Source of the DNA: an uncultured Candidatus Saccharibacteria bacterium
GTDB lineage: Bacteria > Patescibacteria > Saccharimonadia > Saccharimonadales > UBA10212
Assembly: GCA_946478715.1 (NCBI GenBank)
Contig: CAMLDA010000017.1
Coordinates: 1-8,771 of the forward strand
DNA length: 8,771 bases
Direction of reading: 5' to 3'
A program made the position numbers and the translations under genes. How positions within the stretch are numbered: the first letter of the stretch is position 1; every line of letters starts with the position of its first letter. Of this stretch, positions 5,431-8,771 are shown piece by piece. The notes beneath the pieces were generated by a model. That model was not told the origin of the DNA. It did not search any database and worked only from the letters and a program-made list of their open reading frames with translations.

Positions 5431-6327
5431 ATGAGAATCGTTGTTATTGGCGGTTGGGATTTAAGCGCGAACCAAAAAGACTGTCTGGCTAAGGCCGGCG
5501 ACGTAAATTATGTAGAAACTCCCGGCTCCTCGCAGGAGTGGTTAAAGGCTGTCGAGGGCGCAGAGGCTATCATGAGCGATGGTGATTATTTGTACGAGAA
5601 CTTATACAACTTAAAAAACGTCTTCGTCACCTATCCTTATATAGAAATGGGTGATTTTGATACTGACAAACTGACCGCTAACGGCGTCAGTATCGCTAAT
5701 GCGCAGGGCGGTAACCGTCCTTCAATCGTAGAGTGGACGATGTTCATGGTGCTGAGCCTCTTTAGAAAGCTTAACGAGGCCGTGAATGTAAACGAATATG
5801 AATTCGTACGTACTCAAAGCCTGGCTGATAAGGATGTTTTGATAATCGGCCGTGGCAGCATCGGTAGCGAAGTTGGAAAAAGATGCGAGGCATTCGGTAT
5901 GAAAGTAGATTATTTTCAGCGCGGCGATGATATGGCGCAGAAGACCAAAGGCAAGGACCTGTTCGTCAACTGCCTGAATGTCAATACGTCAAGCAAAAAC
6001 CTTTTGGACGAAGAATTCTTTATGTCGCTGCCGAAAGGCAGCTACTACGTCACGTTCGTGCGGCCTTGGACATACGACGTTGACGGGATGATCGAATCGC
6101 TGGACGCAAATATCTTGGCAGGTGCAGCGATTGACTGCGACCCGGAAGGGCTAGGAGATACCAAGAATCCGTTCTATAAGAGAGTATCTTCGCATCCCAA
6201 GATTCTGGCCACTCCGCATATTGCCGGCGCCACCGTCCAGGCTAGCGCTAACGGTACGGAGATTGCCGTTCAGAATATAGAGGCCTTTGCTGCTGGTACG
6301 CCTCAAAATGTCCTTCATAAAATATAA
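5431..6327 (+). CDS. D-isomer-specific 2-hydroxyacid dehydrogenase family protein
   Basis: This 298-residue protein has a degenerate N-terminal substrate half (1-about 95 plus the C-terminal end) around a Rossmann NAD(P)-binding half with G140-R-G-S-I-G145. Candidate catalytic residues of the family are Arg211 (in VRPW), Glu239 (in DCDPEG) and His263 (in TPHIAGAT). The His and its context are classical, while the usual NTARG motif around the Arg is replaced by VTFVRPW. At the end of the second Rossmann strand the usual Asp is Gln163, followed by Arg164, which would suit NADP(H) rather than NAD(H). Family members reduce 2-keto acids or oxidise D-2-hydroxyacids (phosphoglycerate, lactate, glyoxylate and others); the substrate is not identifiable here. 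The length is slightly below the usual 310-330. The start is fixed by AGGAGG. The 66-residue membrane protein gene follows 71 nt later on the same strand. Confidence 0.85.
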   Translation: MRIVVIGGWDLSANQKDCLAKAGDVNYVETPGSSQEWLKAVEGAEAIMSDGDYLYENLYNLKNVFVTYPYIEMGDFDTDKLTANGVSIANAQGGNRPSIVEWTMFMVLSLFRKLNEAVNVNEYEFVRTQSLADKDVLIIGRGSIGSEVGKRCEAFGMKVDYFQRGDDMAQKTKGKDLFVNCLNVNTSSKNLLDEEFFMSLPKGSYYVTFVRPWTYDVDGMIESLDANILAGAAIDCDPEGLGDTKNPFYKRVSSHPKILATPHIAGATVQASANGTEIAVQNIEAFAAGTPQNVLHKI

Positions 6328-6375
6328 TCGGACAGAAATCTACAGAGGCGATTCGGATAACAGGCGGATTAATGG

Positions 6376-6392
6376 TATTAATGATGCAGGAG
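6376..6392 (+). promoter_or_regulatory. Possible -10 and Shine-Dalgarno of the small membrane protein gene
   Basis: TGG followed by TATTAA (6376-6381) resembles an extended -10. AGGAG at 6388-6392 is six nt before the ATG at 6399 and decides the start in favour of 6399 over the upstream in-frame ATG at 6372, which has no binding site. An ATAACAGGCGG stretch at 6357-6367 resembles the motif upstream of the YHYH gene. Confidence 0.5.
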
Positions 6393-6398
6393 AAAATA

Positions 6399-6599
6399 AT
6401 GACAAAAAACATAAACAATACGATAATCGTTAATCGTGCTAAGCCTGCCGCCGGAATATACCTGATGACAGTCGTGGGCGCGGCGGTATATTTTGCGCAG
6501 AACACCAACGGCTTCTGGAATGTGGTATGGGCTATCCTGAAAGCCTTAGTGTGGCCCGGCTTTTTGGTGCACCGGGTTTTTCAGCTGCTGCATATATAG
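6399..6599 (+). CDS. Small two-segment membrane protein
   Basis: This 66-residue protein starts MTKNINNTIIVNRAKPAAG. A hydrophobic segment covers about residues 19-35 (IYLMTVVGAAVYFAQ). A short polar turn with NTNGFW leads to a second, Trp/Val-rich segment at about 41-66 (VVWAILKALVWPGFLVHRVF). It is probably a hairpin membrane protein. The WPGFLV stretch after the conserved-looking Trp resembles short membrane proteins I associate with Patescibacteria, but I cannot name a family. The start at 6399 is chosen for the AGGAG six nt upstream; starting at 6372 would add nine residues. The gene may share a transcript with the dehydrogenase-family gene or use the weak promoter in the gap. It ends in TAG, 32 nt before a CUUG-loop hairpin. 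Confidence 0.68.
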   Translation: MTKNINNTIIVNRAKPAAGIYLMTVVGAAVYFAQNTNGFWNVVWAILKALVWPGFLVHRVFQLLHI

Positions 6600-6631
6600 C
6601 TCAAGATTTAGTGCAACATATAGATACCTAT

Positions 6632-6655
6632 AGATACTTAACTTGTTAAGTATCT
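6632..6655 (+). terminator. CUUG-loop hairpin, copy 2 (convergent genes)
   Basis: The arms AGATACTTAAC (6632-6642) and GTTAAGTATCT (6645-6655) are perfect reverse complements around TT. Compared with copy 1, one A-T pair is replaced by G-C on both arms (6633 and 6654), a compensatory change. The right arm ends at the first base of the minus-strand stop codon (6655-6657). A 9-bp direct repeat TATAGATAC (6619-6627 and 6629-6637) leads into the left arm. Confidence 0.6.
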
Positions 6656-6921
6656 TATTGTTCGATTATACCGCTGGTTTCCAGCCCTGAATCTCTTGGC
6701 ACGGAGCACCATTTAAAAATCTTCCTGCCCCAGCAGCCGGTGTAGCAGCCCGAGCTATTTAATGAATTCACGCCCAAACAAAGCCCAGAGACAGGTGGGT
6801 TTGGGGAGTTTGGATCATATATATAATGAGTTTTCCAATAGCTGAAAACACCCAGACCCGCCAGTACGATTAAAGCAAAAACTGCTAAACTAAGCGGCCA
6901 TTTCGTAATCAGCTTAAGCAT
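6655..6921 (-). CDS. Membrane-anchored small protein with four cysteines
   Basis: This 88-residue protein has a basic N-terminus (MLKLITKW) and one hydrophobic segment at about 9-27. A Pro/Asn-rich stretch (PNSPNPP) follows, and then a compact domain with Cys48, Cys59, Cys63 and Cys72, all C-terminal to the membrane segment. With a basic start followed by a membrane helix, the cysteine domain is predicted to face outward, where two disulfides are plausible; the DsbA-like protein at 196-876 could act on it. It could instead be a lipoprotein-like or small adhesive protein. No family is recognised. The ATG follows TATAAT by six nt with no Shine-Dalgarno, so a leaderless mRNA is predicted, and the promoter is nearly identical to that of the orphan at 5098-5370. 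It is divergent from the DoxX gene, 49 nt apart. Confidence 0.7.
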   Translation of the reverse strand: MLKLITKWPLSLAVFALIVLAGLGVFSYWKTHYIYDPNSPNPPVSGLCLGVNSLNSSGCYTGCWGRKIFKWCSVPRDSGLETSGIIEQ

Positions 6922-6927
6922 ATTCAG

Positions 6928-6952
6928 ATTATACGCTCAAAATAACCGGGCA
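6928..6952 (-). repeat. 25-bp shared promoter element, copy 2
   Basis: This is the partner of 5377-5401 (24/25 identical). It holds TATAAT (6933-6928, minus strand), six nt before the ATG at 6921, as in copy 1. The spacing to the minus-strand start is identical in both copies; the plus-strand side diverges right after the repeat. Confidence 0.7.
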
Positions 6953-6955
6953 TTA

Positions 6956-6964
6956 TGGTTAAAT
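6956..6964 (+). promoter_or_regulatory. Extended -10, leaderless start of the DoxX gene
   Basis: TG at 6956-6957, one base, then TTAAAT at 6959-6964 and six nt to the ATG at 6971. There is no Shine-Dalgarno. The shared element with ATAACCGGGC lies immediately upstream, so this promoter and the minus-strand one are back to back. Confidence 0.5.
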
Positions 6965-6970
6965 CTGTAT

Positions 6971-7357
6971 ATGGCTTTAACTACGCCGGACTATTCACAT
7001 AACCTGGTGTTATTGCTTGTACGCTTAGTACTGGGGTTTGCTTTCATAACATCAGCTCGCAATAAGAACCGTGATATCCGCAAGTTTTCCAAGAACGATG
7101 GAGTGCCGGTCCCGGTGGCGGTACTCGTGATGGTAATTGAGTACATATCCGGCCTTGCTTTGGCTCTGGGCATATATTCCCAGATAGCGGCAATAGCGAT
7201 CATGGTTCTAATGCTGGGGACTCTGCGTCTGCATATCTTTAAATGGAAAAGCCCATACTGGGCTCAGTCCGGCGGCTGGGAATACGACCTGATAATGTTC
7301 GCATTGGCAGGGGTAATCCTGGTCTTTGGCTCCGGCAGCATCGCGTTAATTAAGTAA
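6971..7357 (+). CDS. DoxX family membrane protein
   Basis: This 128-residue integral membrane protein has four hydrophobic segments at about 12-30, 46-66, 69-86 and 105-126. The first (LLLVRLVLGFAFITSARNK), the loop with KFSKNDGVPVP, and the GGWEYDLIMFALAG stretch before the last helix match the DoxX/DoxD-like layout. Family members are small four-helix proteins often associated with redox or sulfur metabolism (the thiosulfate:quinone oxidoreductase subunit in Acidianus, oxidative-stress complexes in Mycobacterium). Many have no known function, so only the family is assigned here. The start is supported by a leaderless-type promoter with the -10 six nt upstream. It is divergent from the cysteine-containing protein and followed 44 nt later by the YHYH gene on the same strand, which has its own promoter. 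Confidence 0.85.
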   Translation: MALTTPDYSHNLVLLLVRLVLGFAFITSARNKNRDIRKFSKNDGVPVPVAVLVMVIEYISGLALALGIYSQIAAIAIMVLMLGTLRLHIFKWKSPYWAQSGGWEYDLIMFALAGVILVFGSGSIALIK

Positions 7358-7388
7358 TCGTCTGAGATAACCAGGCGGTAGTTTACGG

Positions 7389-7394
7389 TACAAT
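7389..7394 (+). promoter_or_regulatory. -10 box 7 nt before ATG, leaderless start of the YHYH gene
   Basis: TACAAT at 7389-7394 is followed by seven nt and the ATG at 7402; no Shine-Dalgarno is present. An upstream in-frame GTG at 7396 lies only two nt after the box, which is too close for a transcript to include it, so ATG 7402 is preferred. ATAACCAGGCGG is at 7367-7378. Confidence 0.6.
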
Positions 7395-7401
7395 TGTGCT
7401 T

Positions 7402-8517
7402 ATGAATAATGATGCCCCTGGTGGAGCGGCCGGCCCTGAACCAAGGCCGGCGCCGCAGATAAACCTGGGGCACAGCGCCAGGCCTTCATGGGAGGAATCC
7501 AGGTGGGTAAAATGGGCGGCCACCGCGGTGTTGATCCTGATTTTAACGGGAGCGGCCTACTGGATGTTAAGGTCGCCAAAGAGTACGAGTTCTTCCGCCC
7601 AGAGCGCATCGAGCAGTACTAATATTTCACAGCCCCCGGAATCACCTGGTACCCAAAGCGCCCAAGGCTTACAGCTGGATTCAAAGAAAAACTACGGTAA
7701 TAAGTACGCGGACAGCATTCTGCCGGTTGGTGATAATAAGTATGTGACGGGCGGCCCCAAAGAAGGCTACGTGTATGTCTGCAGTAACTACGCCAGGAAC
7801 TTGCAGACAGACGCGGGCGGTGCGGGCAGGAGAGGGCCATGGTTCATTGGCACGACAAAATACGACCTTAACAAAAAAATCACTGTGAGCGGCAGCGTGA
7901 AATGGCAGCAGCATTTCAGTAATGAAGTCAGCGGCGCGGGCCGTACCATTGATTCAAATGATTTACCCAGCCAACCCACGGGTATTTTCCCGATTACCCC
8001 GAACGACCCAGCCTATGCGTACGACAAGAATCCCAACAGCATCCAGGCTCAGGATTTCACATATGCCCTGGATTCCAGCCCGTCATACGGCAGCCCATCC
8101 TGCGTAGGCGGCCAGGTGGGAGTCATGCTGACCGGAGTGGCTCTTTTCAGCGGCTTTGATGCCGGCGGCCGCGACGCAGGGGCGTGGGAAGTTCAGGACA
8201 GCTGCCAAGGGCACCCGCAGAGCGGTGGTATTTACCACTACCACACTCTTTCCAGCTGCATAAAAGATACCAGCGTAAGTACGGTAATCGGTTTCGCCCT
8301 GGACGGCTTTCCAATAACCGGGCCAAAAGTTGGCGCTGATAATATTTTAACCTCGGCTGATTTAGATGAATGCCACGGCCTTACCAGTCAGGTAGTCTTG
8401 GACGGCAAGAAGGTGGCGATGTATCACTATGTGATGACTCAGGACTTTCCATACAGCGTCAGCTGTTACCGCGGCCACGCCATACAGCCTCCGGGCATCA
8501 AAGCCCCGCCTCATTAA
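7402..8517 (+). CDS. Membrane-anchored YHYH-domain protein
   Basis: This 371-residue protein has a Pro/Gly-rich cytoplasmic N-terminus (1-37), one membrane helix at about 38-56, a Ser/Thr/Pro-rich linker (57-90), and a large outward domain. The name-giving motif Y278-H-Y-H281 is followed by LDGFPITGP, DLDECHG, and the second signature M340-Y-H-Y-V with DFPYSVSCYRG near the C-terminus. All these are hallmarks of the YHYH family. Family knowledge: the domain is found in exported or surface proteins of bacteria and some eukaryotes, and its biochemical role is unknown; the histidines and acidic residues suggest metal binding. Six cysteines lie in the outward domain, an even number suited to disulfides. 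The ATG at 7402 fits a leaderless promoter; the GTG at 7396 would add two residues. A CUUG-loop hairpin follows eight nt after the stop. Confidence 0.88.
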   Translation: MNNDAPGGAAGPEPRPAPQINLGHSARPSWEESRWVKWAATAVLILILTGAAYWMLRSPKSTSSSAQSASSSTNISQPPESPGTQSAQGLQLDSKKNYGNKYADSILPVGDNKYVTGGPKEGYVYVCSNYARNLQTDAGGAGRRGPWFIGTTKYDLNKKITVSGSVKWQQHFSNEVSGAGRTIDSNDLPSQPTGIFPITPNDPAYAYDKNPNSIQAQDFTYALDSSPSYGSPSCVGGQVGVMLTGVALFSGFDAGGRDAGAWEVQDSCQGHPQSGGIYHYHTLSSCIKDTSVSTVIGFALDGFPITGPKVGADNILTSADLDECHGLTSQVVLDGKKVAMYHYVMTQDFPYSVSCYRGHAIQPPGIKAPPH

Positions 8518-8525
8518 ACCCCTAC

Positions 8526-8549
8526 AAATACTTGACTTGTTAAGTATTT
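8526..8549 (+). terminator. CUUG-loop hairpin, copy 3
   Basis: This copy has the arms of copy 1 except G at 8534. That base faces T at 8541, giving a G-U wobble in plus-strand RNA but a C-A mismatch in minus-strand RNA. The stem is followed by a short U run. It lies between two plus-strand genes, so only plus-strand function is needed, which matches the direction in which pairing is kept. Confidence 0.62.
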
Positions 8550-8570
8550 TGATATGTCAGCCCGCGGCTA

Positions 8571-8576
8571 TAGAAT
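8571..8576 (+). promoter_or_regulatory. Possible -10 of the TauE/SafE gene
   Basis: TAGAAT at 8571-8576 would start transcription near 8583, giving a leader of about 18 nt without a clear Shine-Dalgarno. TAAAAC at 8590-8595, five nt before the ATG at 8601, is an alternative that would make this gene leaderless like its neighbours. I cannot choose between them. Confidence 0.3.
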
Positions 8577-8600
8577 AGGACTGATAAGCTAAAACAAAAA

Positions 8601-8771
8601 ATGAATTGGCACGAATTACTACCTTACGTTATTTTTGCAGTGACATTCGTCGCAAGCGTGCTTTCCGGCATGGCGGGCGGGGGCGGAGGATTTATAATCA
8701 CTCCTTTCTATATAGCCATCGGGCTTACTCCCCAGCAGTCAATCGCGACCGGGAAGCTTGGGGCGCTTGGT
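8601..8771 (+). CDS. TauE/SafE (TSUP) family permease, 5' part
   Basis: Fifty-seven codons are visible before the window ends. The peptide has a polar start (MNWHELLP), a first membrane helix at about 9-22, a glycine-rich turn SGMAGGGGGF (22-31), and a second hydrophobic stretch (IITPFYIAIGLTP). It then continues QQSIATGKLGALG. The Gly-rich loop after helix 1 and the ATGKL-type stretch after helix 2 are typical of TSUP/TauE-SafE transporters, which move sulfite, sulfonates or other organic anions. The substrate cannot be assigned. No alternative start exists between the upstream in-frame TAG (8571-8573) and this ATG. It follows the YHYH gene by 83 nt with a terminator hairpin between, so it is probably a separate transcription unit. 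Confidence 0.8.
   Translation, partial: MNWHELLPYVIFAVTFVASVLSGMAGGGGGFIITPFYIAIGLTPQQSIATGKLGALG

Noticed and set aside
6372..6398. Earlier ATG for the small membrane protein
   Set aside because: The ATG at 6399 has AGGAG at the right distance; the one at 6372 has no ribosome binding site and overlaps a possible -10 box.
7396..7401. GTG start for the YHYH protein
   Set aside because: It lies two nt after the TACAAT box, so it would not be in a transcript starting at the usual distance; ATG 7402 fits the N7 pattern of neighbouring genes.
4112..8549. Reading the three palindromes as a transposon end or attachment site
   Set aside because: They sit at gene 3' ends with no recombinase gene and no target duplication, and the covariation and wobble favour an RNA hairpin.
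1..8771. Alternative genetic code with TGA read as glycine (as in Gracilibacteria/Absconditabacteria)
   Set aside because: Genes have family-typical lengths and end at TAA or TAG without internal TGA, and glycine is encoded by GGN throughout.
1..8771. CRISPR array, insertion sequence, prophage or tRNA genes
   Set aside because: The repeats present are isolated promoter or terminator elements thousands of bases apart; no transposase, integrase, regularly spaced repeats or cloverleaf was seen.

Overview
The window looks like chromosomal DNA of a small-genome bacterium of the Candidate Phyla Radiation, most likely a Saccharibacteria (TM7)-like lineage. This is an inference. It rests on short intergenic gaps, many short orphan genes, an archaeal/eukaryal-length aspartyl-tRNA synthetase, a membrane-anchored DsbA-like protein, and many genes whose ATG lies 6-7 nt after a -10 box with no Shine-Dalgarno sequence. 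All 13 complete genes end in TAA (10) or TAG (3) and none in TGA. Because they end at ordinary stops, there is no sign of the recoded TGA of Gracilibacteria/Absconditabacteria. I see no rRNA, tRNA, CRISPR array, insertion sequence or phage gene.

Layout. Positions 1-1341 are minus strand: the 5' part of an unrecognised Lys/Ala-rich protein, a membrane-anchored DsbA-family thiol-disulfide oxidoreductase, and a short beta-carbonic-anhydrase-like protein. Positions 1492-4121 are plus strand: a CBS-pair membrane protein related to CNNM/CorC, aspS, and an orphan gene that overlaps the aspS stop by one base. Positions 4134-5370 hold an S51 (dipeptidase E-like) hydrolase on minus, an orphan on plus and an orphan on minus. 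Positions 5431-6599 carry a D-2-hydroxyacid dehydrogenase-family protein and a 66-residue membrane protein. A cysteine-containing membrane-anchored small protein (minus) is divergent from a DoxX-family protein (plus). A large membrane-anchored YHYH-domain protein follows, then the first 57 codons of a TauE/SafE-family permease that runs off the end.

How the parts may fit together. The strongest link is envelope and redox biology. The DsbA-like protein is a plausible oxidant for exported cysteine proteins, and two candidates are encoded here (the YHYH protein with six extracytoplasmic cysteines and the 88-residue protein with four). DoxX and TauE/SafE proteins are also membrane proteins often linked to redox or sulfur metabolism. 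This is context only; the genes are not one operon.

The most distinctive non-coding signals are four. (1) Eight genes have a -10 hexamer 6-7 nt before the ATG and no Shine-Dalgarno, implying leaderless mRNAs, while four others have clear Shine-Dalgarno sites. (2) A near-identical hairpin with a CUUG loop occurs three times, each just after a plus-strand gene, with a compensatory base-pair change and a G-U wobble. (3) A 25-bp element (24/25 identical) contains the -10 of two small minus-strand genes. (4) An ATAACC-type motif recurs upstream of plus-strand promoters.
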